A stretch of DNA of 64,000 nt from Taeniopygia guttata (taxonomy: Eukaryota; Chordata; Aves; Passeriformes; Estrildidae). Below, one piece after another: positions 22,711 to 37,261 of this stretch; position 1 is the stretch's first letter, and each line of letters begins with the position of its first letter. The translations under genes were made by a program, and so were the position numbers. The stretch covers positions 5,840,001 through 5,904,000 of the forward strand of contig NC_133063.1 of assembly GCF_048771995.1 (NCBI RefSeq). The letters are read 5' to 3'. The notes beneath the pieces are model-generated. The model was not told the origin of the DNA. It searched no databases and worked only from the letters and a program-made list of their open reading frames with translations.

Positions 22711-25700
22711 GAAAAGATTTTTTTAATATATCTTATGACAACTTATCCCCTCTCTCCATTATCAGCACTTTGTTCCTTCTTGAGCAGAGCCCATTTTGTC
22801 AATTTCTTGTTTGCATTTTCCTAGAAGCCATAACGTATTAATAGTCTATATGTAGCTAAGAGAACTTTGTTAAGTGTTAGCTTTTACACAGCTTTACTTC
22901 CAGCAAATTAGGCTTCCATATCACACGCATGAGCCTATCAGAATGAAGATGTTTTGATGGTTCTCATTTGTGCCTTCGTAAACACAGCATTGATTCAAGA
23001 AACTCTTGTTAGAAGCCAAGAGGGATAGAAAACTAACAACTGAACACAGATGACAGGCCAGGATTGTGATGGATCATATATTTGGAATCAAAAGACAAAG
23101 TTCAATTCCTGTTCATTATGGTGGTTTGTCAGACTCCTCCTGCAGAGTTTTCTGACCTATGCCATTTTTCATGACTCTCATACTCTTTTGGTAGCTTAAT
23201 TCAATTTAGATGCCTTCTTTTTCCTGATTTCTCCTTTTGCATTTCAAAATAATTTGTTTTAAGATGAAATTATAGATATGCAGAATTTTTGAACAAATTA
23301 ATTTCTTTCATTTGTTTTCTGTCCTATGGGCTCTATATTTCACCTGTTCGCCTCACATTGAGATCTCTGTACCCTGGGAAATGCTCAGAAGCTCAGAGGC
23401 CAGAAGGCTTGTTCTGCTTTTGTTTCTCTCTTGAAAACATGAAGCTATCACTATCCAGCCTCCTCTTCTCCTTGTAGCCTTCCTTTCCTGTTAGCAGACA
23501 AGCAATTAAATTGTTCTCTTCTTTGCCTTCACAGCAGTTTAATTCACAGAAGAATCTGGCCAGGTGTTTGTATATTTAACATTTCTGTGTAGTCTTGAGG
23601 GATACCTGAGCTGTTTCTCAAGGCAGTGAGGCCAAGACTGTATAAGGTTTCTGAAGGGAGCATCTAGTTTTGTAAAGATTATATTTTCAGAGGTATTCCT
23701 CTGTGGCTGCCAAAGTCTTCATGGATGAGGGCTCCTGACTGTGACCTCTGGAAGGAAACCAGAAGGTCAAAACAGACACTTCTGAATCCTGGGCTTCTTC
23801 CTGAAGGAGCCTCTGAAAGCTTCATTATCTATATACAGAGCACAACTGGGTGCAAATTCAGGAGAAATGCAATCATGCTTCAGTTTGATGTTTCTGACTC
23901 TGACACTTCAGCCTTCCTAGGGAGGTTGCAGAACTTTGAAAACCATCCTAGTCTAAATCTAATGTCCCTCATCTCCAGTCCATATACAGCATCTTTGCCC
24001 TCAAATTCCAGAATTTTCAAGCAGGTTTCTGAAACATGCATGCAGGAGATGACATGTGCTTTACTATGAGGAGATTATCCAGAGATTGAGAGGGTTAATA
24101 GCTCCCACTTGTGCTGTCAAGATCAGAGGGCACAGTCAGACTCAAACACCTTCTGTGCCAGTGCACCCAGATTTGGTGTTCTTTCACTGTTATAATTAAT
24201 CCACTTTTCTTCCTCCCCCACTCTTTTATGATAAGTGAGTGGTGAAAATGTTTAACTTCCAAAAAGGGGTTTGTCTTATTATAATAAAGGGTAGCAGAAA
24301 ATTACATGAAAGTCAGATCTGTTTGTTTTAATTTATATAACTAGGTGACACAGAGAGAAACAAAGATTAGATATATCACAGATTAGGGAATTGACTTGGG
24401 CATAGTTTTGTAACTTTCCTTTTTCTTTTCATACCATTCTCAATAAGTTGGAAATAAAATTCTGAAACAGTGGTCTCAAAGATTCTCAAGCTTCATTTTT
24501 TATCTCACCTCAGAAGTTTGCCTCTAAAGGGTTTGCGATGAGAAAGGCTAGATCACATTTTAGTGTAGTCTCTATGCATATACAAGAAAATAGGGACAGC
24601 AAAGCAAATCAGAATTAATCCATGTGTGTGGGCAGGTGGAGAACACATTTTGTGAGTTTACTTGGTAAGTCATTGCCTTTCTAATGCATCTTGATATTTT
24701 CCTACCAAAAATCTTATTGCAACTTGGTGTAGCAACAGGAAATGGCATTCTTAATATTTCAGACATACTGCTATGTAAGTTGGAAGGAGTTACTGTGGCT
24801 TAACAATAAACTGACTAATTAAAAATTAGGGCCAGCCAAACTGTGCAAAGAACTGCAGGGAAATTTCCATCCTTCTTTTTATTTGGGAGGAAGGTGCTTA
24901 ATGTGCAGTCATAAGTTTTTATGTCTCCTCTTATTTCTTTTAGTGTCTTTTAAATTTGTTTGCCTACACAAGCAAATTTGTATTTAGGTGTTTGTTAGTA
25001 ATAAAGCCCAATGAACCAATTCATTTAATTGAGCTTAAAATTTAGATTTGAAAATATTCTGTAACCTTTTCAGTTCTTCACCACTTGGAATTACACTTGC
25101 AGTCTTGTTGTGTCAGAGAGAATGGTCTTAGGAATCACAACAAAAAATGGTAGGTGAAAAAGGCCTGAACCTTTCTCTTTAGCTGTTGGAGAGTTTACAG
25201 ATATGTTCAGAAATTTAATTCTTTATGCTTTGTAAACAAAAGAACTTCAATGTATTTTGCTTTATGCAGTGACCACAAACTACCCAAGGATGTAACTCTT
25301 AAGCTGAGTTTTAAAACACAGCTGCAAAATAGGTACGGAGATAACCAGTGAATACATTGATGCAATGATTTATTGCCACCGTGTAACTGTGCAATGACAG
25401 TCATGGTCACAATTCACAATGCCTTGTTGGCTATTTTTTTGCCTCGGTGACTTCTGTCATGTTCATCAGAAGCTTACCTGGCCCTTTATGCAATAGAGAA
25501 AAGTCAGTTGAACTTCAGCCCAAGGAACTCGCAGATGGTAACTCCATGATGGGTCTGCTCTCGGATTTTTTCTAGTACTTGGATTTTTCTTACATTTACA
25601 GTTCAACTACTCCAATCATCATTCTTTCAATCAGCAGCATATAGATCCCTGATATCAGGACCCCTTACTGATGATCCCTTGTGATACCAAAGAATGGTTT

Positions 25701-26163
25701 GCCACAGATTTTTAATCTAATTCTTGTTAGATTTGTCATATATTTCATCTTTTCACAAATTTTCCTATAGGTTTCTCCATGTTGCCTTATTGAAGAATAT
25801 ACCCCTTTTCATTTATGGTGGCCTAGTACTGTCCAAAAGTTTTAGTCAGGATATTGAGGCTACCACTGAAAGATGCTTGATGCTCTGTGAGCTTCTGTTG
25901 AAGCACCATGGTGCCAGATATTCTAGGTTTGATTTCCTAGAATCACATGCAGTGCAGCATCTTCTGCAGTTTTGAAAGTAGAGTTATTCTTTTACCTGTG
26001 AGGTGCTTTTCTCAACTGCTTGGCACTCCAGTAACGTCCCCACAAATGTATCATAGAGACATTAATTTGCAGGGAACTGAGCCCTGTGCTTCTCCAGGCT
26101 GTCAAGGAAAGCTTGAAGAATTAGCAGCCTTGAGAGTAAAGCCGGTATAAACATTATGTACTT

Positions 26164-26196
26164 CAGCTAATTTTTTCAGCTAATTTTTTCAGCTAA
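26164..26196. repeat. 13-bp tandem repeat, 2.5 copies
   Basis: The unit cagctaatttttt occurs at 26164-26176 and 26177-26189, with a partial third copy cagctaa at 26190-26196. Confidence 0.9.
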
Positions 26197-26681
26197 CCTG
26201 AACACTAACTATCTAAATTTGTGTCATTATTGTCACAAGTCTAACTTGTTAGCATGAAATTCTAGTGCTTAAGCTTCTTGCCATGGCATCCTCAAGATAT
26301 TTAAGAGCAGCGTGAAGGCTGCTTTGAAATTCTTCTCCAGAACTTTAGTGTTTTCTGTCAAGGTCAGTGGTCTCAGGCAATTTTTCAACTAAGGTGATAT
26401 AGCATCAAATGTATAGATGAGCTGACAAACAGTCAGGTGCCATAAAGTCTATTTCTGCATCTTCTCTGTCGCATTGCAGCTGATCTGAAGGTGCCCCTTA
26501 AACTCAACCAACCTAGCAGAAAACAAGTCCCCCTATGGGTGGGGATGGGCTGGAGTCAAACCCAAGCAAAGGCCTCAGCCAACCCTCTTCTAGCTTAGAT
26601 TCAGATGCACCACTGGGCAGACAGCAGGGTGGAGAGAGGTCCCAAAAATCAACTGCCTGAACCTGGGAAATGCAAAGTCCC

Positions 26682-26690
26682 TATAAAAGG
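26682..26690 (+). promoter_or_regulatory. Isolated consensus TATA-like box
   Basis: TATAAAAGG in a locally GC-richer patch (26480-26700). No downstream ORF or exon is recognisable, so it may be the remains of an LTR or a chance match. Confidence 0.2.
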
Positions 26691-29408
26691 GGCAGCCATA
26701 TAAAACACATTGCTATTTGATGATGACCCACATATTGTGTCATGTGTTTTTCTCCAATCCAGGATTTCATGTAACACTTCTCAGCCTTGGCTCAGATATT
26801 TCCTCCAGTTTTGTAGTGGAGATAGCAGTACTGAGGAGGTTTACAGATGATCTGCAAAAGTTGAGGAACTACTTATTCTATATTGTGATTATTTCCCCCT
26901 TTACTAATCTTTCAACTTTCAGAAAGTATATTTTTCTTTAAGTGTATCAGAAAGTTTTTACTGACTTAGTGGAGTGGCAACGTTTGAATTTCAATGCTAG
27001 CTCCAAGGAATTACTTTTACTATCAACTTCCTCCTCTTACTTTGCAATTTTAATTAATTCCAACATGTAGAATTTAGACATATTACCTTCTTGAATTGAT
27101 ATTTTCATTCTTCATATCCTGAAACCATGGCTTTATCAGCTGTAGAGGAAATTGTTGGTGTTCTAAACCTGAAACAGACTAAAAGCAGAGAATGTTTTTT
27201 TAATGAGGATATGGTCTTCAGGATATGTTGCTATAATGACTTACATATGGCCAGTTCTTAAAAACATAATCAGTGAGGCTATAGCTTTTCCTCCTCCCAA
27301 ACCTACATTTAACATTTTAAAATTAAAACCTCTGGTGTTGTTTTTATTTTTTTTCTTTTTCCATTTTCCCCCTCTTTTTTTCAAGTTAGTAACACACACT
27401 TGAAGTGATATTTACGTGACAGAAATGCGGTTCCTTGTCTTAGCTACAATAATAGTGAAAGATTGCATTTTACAATAGAAATATTCTAACTGGGAACTTG
27501 AGAGGTAAGCCCACTTCCTAGTTTTAGTTGAATTGAAGGATTTACATCTCTGGATGCATAGTCACTTGTACACTATATTTCTACTTCTACCTAAACTCAG
27601 AGAGACATCTTCTCCCAGTTATGACTCTAAGCTAATACCTTACAAGGACAGCATGTCTGTAAGGTTTCACTGCTCAGGAGTATATGAATTTTTTTTTTTT
27701 TTAAATTTTTTTTTTTTTTTTAAGATTTATGAGGCTTCAACCAACATCAGGGTCCCCTTGTGATAGAAAACACACAGTGGGAATCTCGGTTTTCAGGAAT
27801 TTGTACTGAACAAACAAGGCAGACTCTGTTTCAAACCAGGCCATGTGCCAAGGTAGAGAGCAGCTCAGGGGCTTGCAGGAGCTCAGACAGGAATTGAGTT
27901 GAGCTGAGCAGAACAGAGCTCAGATTTTCACAGTGCTAGACCACAAGTTTAACTGCAAAACTTCAAAGTACCATTGTAAAGGTTTGATTCTGCAGAAGTC
28001 ACAAATGCTAATGCTGATTAGGCTTTAAACCTAGGCCTGAATACTACACAAGATAAAACCTAGTGGTACATCTGAGACCTGATTCTTCTTTTAAAATCAA
28101 TTAAAATATCTCTGTGTTGGCTCAGAAGGTTTAGACAGGCTCATGAAAACACATTGTAGATTCTTAGGTTTTTGAAATATCTTCTCATCTGGTGTTTAGT
28201 CCTGTGTGCTTTTTGCTACATATAATGCAAAAATACTAATGCTTGCAAGAGAAATATTAAATTTCCTGCAATTAAAACAGAAAATTAATTTTGTTGTAAA
28301 CCAAGTGCAAAAATAGAAACACAGAAGGAGCTCCATGAGCAATTTAAAAATGAGCTGAGGACAGCTAAATTGTTAAAGAAATGTGCAGTTAGGTCCCTCT
28401 TTGATGAGTAGCTGAAAAAACCTACAGCTGAAGCATGATCTATTAGAGAGTTTTAAAACTAGGGTTGTTGAATTGTTCACAAAGTTTTCTAAATGGACAA
28501 CTTAATGACATAGAGAAAGCTGCTTCTTAATATTCATATTTAGTTCCTTGTTTACAGTTTAAATTCAAAGATATTGTCATGTGTTTACTTCTGCCAAGTA
28601 CATTTTGGTGTTTGTTTTTAAGGTGGAGTAAATCTGATGAGAATATTGATAAGCAGCAGCTTACAGAGCATACACAAAGATAATGGAAATAGCCCATGAA
28701 TTGGAGACTCCTGGCTTAAACTCCTCTATCCACAAGTGTGCAATTCTCCTTCAGATCCATTCAGCCCACATTACAAATCTCAGTTGCTCAGCTGGGTTGA
28801 GGTGAAATCTGAAAAACTGTGCTCTGTAAACATGTAACATTTCTTCATGCTGGTCTTCAGGCAGTCTTCGGCTGCTGAAGGCTGGAAGATGTCAAACTGT
28901 GAGTGTCTCTATCATCCAGCAGAAGGTTCTCAATGACTACAGCTGGCTATTGCTTTCTTTTCTGCTTTTAGTTTAGTTACAGATGTTCTGGCTGTGTTTC
29001 CAGTGTTGTAGGTACTCAGCATGGCAGCAAACTTTCAAGCCTTTGTCTTCCTTCACAGGCACTTTTTGGATGATTTATCTGACAAATATCTGATTTATCT
29101 GAGTCAAATAATAGTACTGTAAGAAGCAATAACAAATAATTAGAAGCAATGCTAATGTAAATAAATAGAATAACAATCATATTAGTTATAGTTAAAGTCA
29201 CAATTAGAGCTGTTACAAGGATAAAAAATACCAATCACTTTTCTATGCCTTGAAGATACAACAAAACCATATAACTTTTAAATGTTCAGAAAACCTACAG
29301 CTTTATACAAACACATTGTAAGAATAGTGAAGAAATCAAGTCTTTAGGATCTAATATCTATACCTCTTAGATTATCCAGATGCACCTTATTATCCTGACC
29401 TTTTATTC

Positions 29409-29444
29409 TTTCAATTCAATACACTTGGGTGTATTGAATTGAAA
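29409..29444. repeat. Perfect inverted repeat, 16-bp arms and 4-base loop
   Basis: Arms 29409-29424 and 29429-29444 are exact reverse complements around loop ttgg; pairing resumes for two bases beyond one mismatch. This would form a strong hairpin or cruciform. It is too short for a typical pre-miRNA. Confidence 0.9.
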
Positions 29445-32274
29445 TAACCTAGAGTGAGTGGGGGTGGCTCCTGTCCTGACTAATATGTATTCACAGAAAC
29501 TGTAAATTAGCTGCATGAAGGAATTAGAAAAATAATGTATTATGGATTTGTCACAAAACATCTAAAGTTTGTTTGCTATAGTTTGTTTGCTTTAGTTGGA
29601 ATGAAAAATGTGCTGTGAATTGAATGAGATAGAACTCAAAATGGAACCCTTACTTCCTCCAGTCTGGCAGGAATTTTTGAGTCTCATTGACCCAACTCCC
29701 AAGCCTCTATACATAATTTCTTCCTCAGTCTGAATGTAAAAAAAGACTGAAGTAAGCACTGAAAATAAATAACTTCTCAAAAAAAATTAAAAAGTATTAA
29801 AAAAAATGTATGAATATATTACAGTAATTTTTTTAAGTATAATTTTTTTCCTCTAGGGAAAATAACCCAATTATTTCTTTGTCATCTTATGAATCCTTTG
29901 GGTTTGTATAGTCTTCATGAGTTGGTGTCTGTAACAGGAAGCCAGCTATTCTTATTTTATCAGTTCTGACCTTATTTGTTTGCTTGAGGATAAGAGAGTG
30001 TAGAGATGGATGAAAAGCAGCATTTGCTCTAAGCCTGCGGCTGTGAAAGAAGATGATCTTATTTCTATTGACTCTACTTGTGGTGGTCAAAATCATTATT
30101 CAAAGAACAGTGAACATGTCTCTGTATGCCCTGAAGCCAGCAGACCAGATTGAAGTCGAAGGCTCCAAAGGGAAGTTACGCAGTGGATACTCAAAACCTG
30201 TTCAGAAACTACAGAATTAGTGGTGATCCCCTTCAGAATTAAGACAAGTGTACAAACAAAAGTAAGGGCATAATCAAAAACTGGGTTTTGTTCTGTGTCA
30301 CAGGCTATGTCTTGTTGAGACAATTTCATATAATTACTAGTGACACAAGAGTTTAAGCTTTAACGGGGAATTCCTTGTCTTTTATAAGTTTGTGCAAGAT
30401 CCCAGTTTTAGCAGGAGGTTTATTCAGAGTCTGTCAGACCCATAAGCACCTGTTCTGTCTTTCCCAATGACTATTTGCATTTTTCTTCCCTAACAAGGGG
30501 TGAGTCACAGGCAAAAGTTACTTTATATTTCTTTTTGTGTCCTTTTTTTCTTTTTTTCAAGTAACTTTACAAAGAAGCAAGTTATAAATTGAATATCGTA
30601 TGTATCATATATAGTGAGTACTACTAAGCAGTGCATTCCTGTATGGCTGATCAATATATATTCCTTAATGAATATGATGGTAAACAGATTAGCATAACAA
30701 TATCTGCAAAATAAATATTGGTCCATTACCATCTTCTGAAAAATAGTTATGACTGTGTTTGTCTGTAGAAGGAATTATCAATATTTAATCCAGAAGCCCT
30801 GTACGTTCCTATGAACAGTAATCAATAATTCTTTATTTCTGCTTGTCATGCAGATTAGTTGTGTTGACATTTTCCTGTTGTTTTTGATTTAAAGAATAGT
30901 CAGTGCTGTTAATTTTTGTTATCCACTGGAGATCACTGTCTATATATCTTCACAAAGATATATATATACCAAAAAAAATTTAATTATTAGTGGTCTTACT
31001 GCAGTGCCTGGAAGTCAAAACTAACCTGATTTGTCACTTTATATACCTGTAGGAAAAAATATTCCAATGGATTTGAGTAATCTGTATTAATGAAATACAA
31101 GAAGAAAAGCAGTGCTGCGAAGGACATTGATCAGGATAGTTTGATTGCTGTCAGAATCAGCAACAGAGCTCTGATCTCCTCAGTTCTTGCCAAGGTGAAT
31201 TAGTTGACATGTTATAAAAGATTTATTGGATGCTTGAGATTTCTTTTTGTTATTTTCCATGCAGCATGTCCCTGTTAAGGAACAGATTAAAGATTTGTGT
31301 TTGGTGGCTGTCATGACAATTTTGCAAGCCAGTAATGTCTTCTCTACTCCTTGAACTTTGTCATGACATGACACTGATATGAAGAATATTGCTGCAAATT
31401 TTCTTTATACAGGAGTAAATAATAATCTGTTTCAGGAAAGAGTTATGCATTAAAAATTTCAGAAAGGTGTTTTTTTCCATACAAAGTGGGTTTTTTTAAA
31501 ATATTTTTTAAAATTTTTAAATACTTAATATTTTAAAAAAATTTTAATTTTTTTTTTCCTGGAGGGATAGGAGTTAATTGGGAATTCATTTATGATGAAA
31601 GACTTACTGAGGAATGAATTTTTGAGGGGGGCTAGTATGTCAAAGTAAGAGGGCATGTTTTATATGTCCACATGTCAAATGACCCTGAGAAATGTACCTT
31701 ATTAGAAATCTCATTACAGACTGAGAACACAGCATGCAACTTGTGATAACTATATGGGCAAAGGGAATAAAAGTAGATGTCTTAAACACTGACTTCATTA
31801 GCTTTTGCTCCTGTTTTATTCAGAAATACAGACTTCATTTCTTTTATTACATTTTTTATGAATATTTTTTTATGTAATTGACCTAAGGGCATAATAAGCA
31901 GCTAAGCACTTGCAAATAAATGACAGGCACAGAACTCTAGTGAAGTCAGTTTTTGAGCCTACAAGAGATTGTCTGTGTAGCACAGATGATCATGGTGACA
32001 GAAAAAAAGGCTTTAAAGGACAAGAAAAATTCATTTTTTCTAGACAGGTATTGGTTTAATTTGTTCTTTCAAAAGCTATAGTTTTTCAGTTAGAAATCCT
32101 ATCCTTTTGATATCTCTCATGGTACTTCCCTATTTTAACTTTATAAGTTTTTTTTCATGAAGTTTAATTTCAGTTTGTCTTATTACACAACAAGATTTTG
32201 TTGTTGTTGTTGTTGTTGCTGTTGTTGTTGGCACCAGAGTGTATATGAATTTTTTTTCTTTCCCATTTGAAGAA
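29445..32274. other. Intergenic AT-rich stretch, no gene seen
   Basis: It contains a 10-bp-stem hairpin (30941-30950 with 30955-30964, loop caca) and an A/T-only low-complexity block at 31488-31558. No coding signal. Confidence 0.45.
32199..32230. repeat. (GTT)n microsatellite
   Basis: Ten or so TTG/GTT triplets interrupted once by GCT. Confidence 0.95.
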
Positions 32275-32710
32275 GCCTCTTAAATATTTAAAGAGTGTCA
32301 TCATTTTTTCTCCAGCCTTGTCCTTCTCCACCTTTCTGCACACCTGGTTGTAATCTTTTTAACTTTAGACTAAACAAGCCCAATTATTTCAATCTTACTT
32401 AATTGCTTGTGTTTTGCAGATGCCTCCTCATTCTTTTTTATCTACTCTGGATTGTATCTAATTTGATAGACATCATTTTTAGAAATGCAGTATATAAAAC
32501 TGGGCATTAGACTTTAGTTTTTTTAGTGCTGAGTAGAGTGAAAAAAATTATGGTGTCTGATAATGTTTTTGCCGTTTAAGTTTTTGTCTAATATTTGACT
32601 TTAAAAAAAAATTATATTTTCTAGTAGTATCTCACTGCTCATTCACCTGCAATTCATAGCCTATTTGTAGTGCCTGGGATCTGCCTCAAATATCTATTAC
32701 CTTGTCAGTC
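32275..32710 (-). mobile_element. Probable old CR1-like LINE remnant, antisense
   Basis: The ctttagactaaacaagccc block (32364-32382), followed by a diverged run ending with the tctactctggattgt-type block at about 32440, follows the order of a reversed CR1 3' ORF2 region. It is much more diverged than the CR1 copies at 14.3 and 39 kb, and the limits are uncertain. Confidence 0.45.
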
Positions 32711-35700
32711 CTTTGCTGTCTGTTTTTTCCTGTTTGTAAATGGTTATTCCCCCCGGAGTGGTGCAATAAACTAACTGAATTGCATCCTCTTTTGCTTTTG
32801 TTTTTGAGACTGTGTTTTTGGTCTGCCAAGGTAATTGTGAATTCCAACTTTGTCCTCCATCAGACTTGTAGAGATTCCATCTTAGCATCATCTCAGAAAG
32901 CAGCATACTTTCAGGATGCTAATGGTTGGTGTCTGCTTGGTCTGGAGCAGGACTGCAGCAGGACTGCAGCATCTGGCCTTTGTTGATTCATTGATGGCTA
33001 GGGGAAAAAAATGCTATGCTGAATAAATCTGTTGGTTTGTTCCTGAGGGTGTGTTCTTCTAAAAATCACTGGTTGGAATCTGTGTCGTTTTCACTTTCAG
33101 TTATTTCATTTCAAGATTATGTGTCATGGGTTTATAATTTTCAGATGGAAATTTCACCAAAAAAATCTTACACCTTGCTTTAGGATAGAGGCTGTTTGGC
33201 AAACGGGGATCATATCTGCAGTGAATTGCAATAATATACTAATTACTTAGTCATGCCACAAAAAGCTCAGCATTCTGAACTTGCTCTCCACCAAAAAAAT
33301 CTACAAAATTGAGATTCTTTTGTCTTTTCTTACTGATTGGCTTACAGAGTTAGCCAGCCTGGAAAGGATTTCAGACAGCACATTTTATTCCAGTATTATT
33401 CCTTCAGTATTTGAGATTTATGGGTTGGTAAGAATTAGTCACTGAAGGAAATTGTGAATCATTTTGAATAATGAATAGATTTGGTTACAAACAGTTTGTG
33501 AAAAAGAACAAAGGGAGAAATAAATGTTAGAAATGCTAATTCACTCAGCTCCAAGAGGACTTTAAGCATTATTTTAGACCTTTATAGGCCAGAAACAAAT
33601 GTAAGCGTTTAACAAAGAGTCCAGAAAAAGTCCAAAACAGAGTTAGGATTAGACTTCTTAGCATTTTATATTTTGGTCTGATGATGGCTCTAGTTTTGTT
33701 TCCACATTTGTTTGTGCATTTTGAGTTCTTGAAGGTAAGGGTCTTAGAGAATCATACAAACCTCAAATTATAACACCAACAGACTTACCAAGGAAGGGAA
33801 AAGGAAAACAATGAACAGCAGTGATGACATGTTGAGGCTTAGGGTACAGTACTTGCAATTGCTTTACAAATTGCCTTGACTATGGGGTTAGACACAATTA
33901 CAATCCTGTTTCACTGACAGCTAATTCCAGAATACAGTAGAGCATGGATTTGTCATAACAGAAAGAATATTAAATGCAGAACATAGCACTAAGCCCCTTG
34001 TAAGCAAATCAGAATGGCAAGCTGAGAACATGATGAGTTAGGCTGTTTATCTTGGACCACTATCTTAAAAATTATATTATGATTCTTTATGTAGATCTAC
34101 CAGCAGGAAATGCCAAAAATGTGTGAGAAGAAAGATTATCCACAACCGAAATAGTGGCTGCAAACACAGAAAATCAAATAAAAAGAGTAAACTTTAGAAG
34201 TATGAAAGACAAACTTGAGGAAAAGAAGTGGGAAAACTTGAACACTGACAGTCCTTATATTCAGCTGAAAGTCTAATTTCATCAGTTCTCTCAAAAGCAC
34301 AGATCAGACATAAGCAAGTCTGTAGTAAAAGGGACTGAAAAAGGTCCATGGTGAAATTTTCAAATTAAAATAAAAATAAACCTGTAAGGTTATGAACAAC
34401 TGTAGAAAGTAGACTCCAAAAATATTTTACCAAACCATAAGATTTTTATGTAAGAGGACCAGAGTAATAAGCAGTAATTGCATGATGCAGGGAGTCAATA
34501 CTGCTGAGTTCTAGCGTAGGATGTTTGAGGCAGCAGTTTTTTGATTCACCTTATTTTAGAACAGCAATCTTAAGAAATTCTGTAAATTTGGTTTACTTGT
34601 GTGTGCTTACTTGCTTTTGCCTTTTACCCATTGCCTCATTCCCATATTTTCTGTCAGGAAATATATTTGGAGGAAAGATACTCCAGCTTTAGAAGAAAGG
34701 AGGTTTTTGACTTTACAGAAGTGGTTTGGTGTTTCTAATGAACTGATCAGAACGCTCTGTGTCTTCGGTGTGCATTTCTACAACTATTTGTGACTTTGTA
34801 GCCTACAAAGTAAAAGTGTATTCTGTTGCTCAGTTGTATTTTAACTTGAAATATTGTGGGGTTTTTGTGACTTGTCTAGTTGCCATGGAAAACTTAATTT
34901 CATAGCATTTGCTTTTTGTTATTAGTAATGAAGTCTTTCAGATTACTTGCTCAGTTTCAGCTCGCATCACTATGACTCACCAAAAATCTTGCTTTGCCTG
35001 ACTGGAGTGCTAGACAGTTTAAGCAAAAACATTCCCAGCTTCTTTCTGGAGGTTGAGTCTGTGGTTTTGCCTTTCTCTTGTCTAAATACAGAAAACTCAC
35101 AGGCTCTAGACGATGTAAAAATCTCCCTCCCACAATACTGGTGAGATTTACTGCTGTATGAATGTCACCTACACGGCACATACTTGGCCAAGAGGAGACC
35201 TCCCACAAGTGCTGACTGTATGAGCAGGGTTTATGGGGTTGAAAAGAAATATTTTCCTTGGAAAACAGAAACTGTAAAAATCAACACGAAAAATAAGTAA
35301 ACTCCAATTTAGAACGGTCCAGATATTTTTTTTTACACTGATCAGAGACTCCTCTTATGGTGGACTGTGAAAGCTGGAGTACACCAGGCTGATTTGAATC
35401 ACCTATCTGAAAAACACAATTTTACAAGGTGGTGTTGTCTGAATTTGAGATACCAGTTTCAAGTGCAAATATATATATTTTGCATTCTTTATTTTTAGAC
35501 CTGGTTTTCTGTAATTGAGAAAGATTGAAAACTAGCTGGTTGTGGGGGGAATCACTCAGACATGAAGTTTGGTTCTACCATGTTTAGCCCAAGAAACAAC
35601 CTCTCTTGGACAGTCAAAAATTTTGAGGGAAAAATCCTCTGTTCAGCTCCCCTACCTGATTTGCTGAAGTTCTCAGTAAATCAGCTTTTCTCTGCAGTTT

Positions 35701-37228
35701 CTAGTCAGAGTTTGTATGCGAGGGTGTGTTTCCAAGATATTCACATGAAAGCAAATGGCTTTCTGAACCTGTTTTTCAAGCACATTGCCTCCCATCTTAA
35801 TGAAAAAGTATTTGCTACACATTGCACAGCACCACTGTGTCTTCTTGCACCAGTAGAAAACATCTTTTCCGTTCTGTTAAATTTGGTTTGTTTGGGGTTT
35901 TTGCCTTTTTTTTTTTTAATTTTATTTTTGCTTCTATCCATAAGTTCTTATCGCTGCTTTTTTGAACTACTTTCAGTGAAAATAGGCATATTCTTTGGGA
36001 TCTCGTTAGACAATTCAAAAACTTGAATATTTACCTCTGGGAGTCCCATCCAACATAGCACAATAGATACTACCATAGCAATAAAAAACTCCAAGCCTCT
36101 CCTACAGTAGTCTGAGGTATTTTTCATACATTTGAAAATGACAGAAGATAATTCACAATTTTTAAATCACAATTTTAAATCGCTTCACTGCAACACCAAA
36201 TGTGATGAGAGAATCGTCTGGATATGTGTGCAGTTATATGCAGGATCTGGTATGAATGCCCCAGCTGAAGTCCTGTGCTTGTCCTCTCTGTTCTGTTCCT
36301 CAAAATGTGTTGACCCAATTTCAGATTAAATTTGCTATCTGGGCTTTTTGTATTACCACAGATGAAATACCAAGAAAAAGCTTTGTTGTCAGCTGCTTAT
36401 CCCTCCCCAAGCCACCAGGAGCTGCTGGAGCTTTTGCTAAGCTTGTCTCTGCTGCAACTTGCTTTTCACTTGCCTCTATATCTTGCAGCATGCCTGCATC
36501 TTCTTATCTAAAAGCAAGATATTGTCAGCACAAAAGGTGGACCAGGATGGCTGAATGTTCTGAGGCTTTTCTTACATCTGCATCTGCAGCTTGCAGCTGA
36601 TAGAACTGAGCATTAATTTTTGACTTGAGAAAGGTAGTAAGCTAGAAGATGATACCAATTATTTCCTATCATTGACAAAATTGTGATTATTTTGTCTTGA
36701 ACTCATTTCTATGGCTTTTAGAAGGATAACATAATATATTATTCCCAAAAGGGACGAGTTCAACAAACATAATCAATTAAAATCAAATAGTAAAGGAAGT
36801 CTAATAAAAAGAGGCTGCTTTCAGCCTTCCTGTGAAGAAAGTCTGTACCTAAGCCCCTCTGATCAAAAGTTTTCAGCCCAGGGGCTATGTCTGCCTTATG
36901 CAGTGATGCTCAGGTCCTGCATTGGGCTGGTTTTTTTACCTTTTACTGTTTGAATATACTCTTTATTCTCATCAGGTGTCCACATTTTATTGCACACATT
37001 TATATATTGATTGAAGACAGCACAACTATAAAAAAGTTGGCAGAAGAAATTTGAAGGTTATATCTAGTTCCTGAGAAACATTCTTCAGACTTGCTCTGAA
37101 GTCACTGGTCCCCGAATCACCTCAACATACATTTCACATTGCTGTTCATCATACAGTACACAGTGGTGTACAATCCTATCTTGTAAGTGCCTGCTTAATA
37201 GTAGGGAGTTAAGAAGATATCAGTTTGG

Positions 37229-37233
<5 letters not shown>

Positions 37234-37261
<28 letters not shown>
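37234..37261. repeat. Poly(T) run of 28
   Basis: Uninterrupted T from 37234 to 37261. No adjacent gene-like sequence shows it to be a reversed retrocopy tail. Confidence 0.95.

Larger units (their letters stand above)
22711..29408. other. Intergenic AT-rich stretch, no gene seen
   Basis: No coding or RNA gene recognised. Homopolymer runs of T and A lie at 27690-27722. A 13-bp tandem repeat and an isolated TATA-like element are listed separately. Confidence 0.45.

Noticed and set aside
35562-36026. 154-codon open frame on the plus strand, the longest in the gene desert
   Set aside because: Phe/Leu-rich, no domain or motif, no splice or promoter context, and a T-run contributes part of it. 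It fits chance in AT-rich DNA.
36256-36600. 114-codon plus-strand frame rich in Cys/Ala/Ser
   Set aside because: No motif recognised, no homologous exon structure and no signal peptide logic. Treated as chance.
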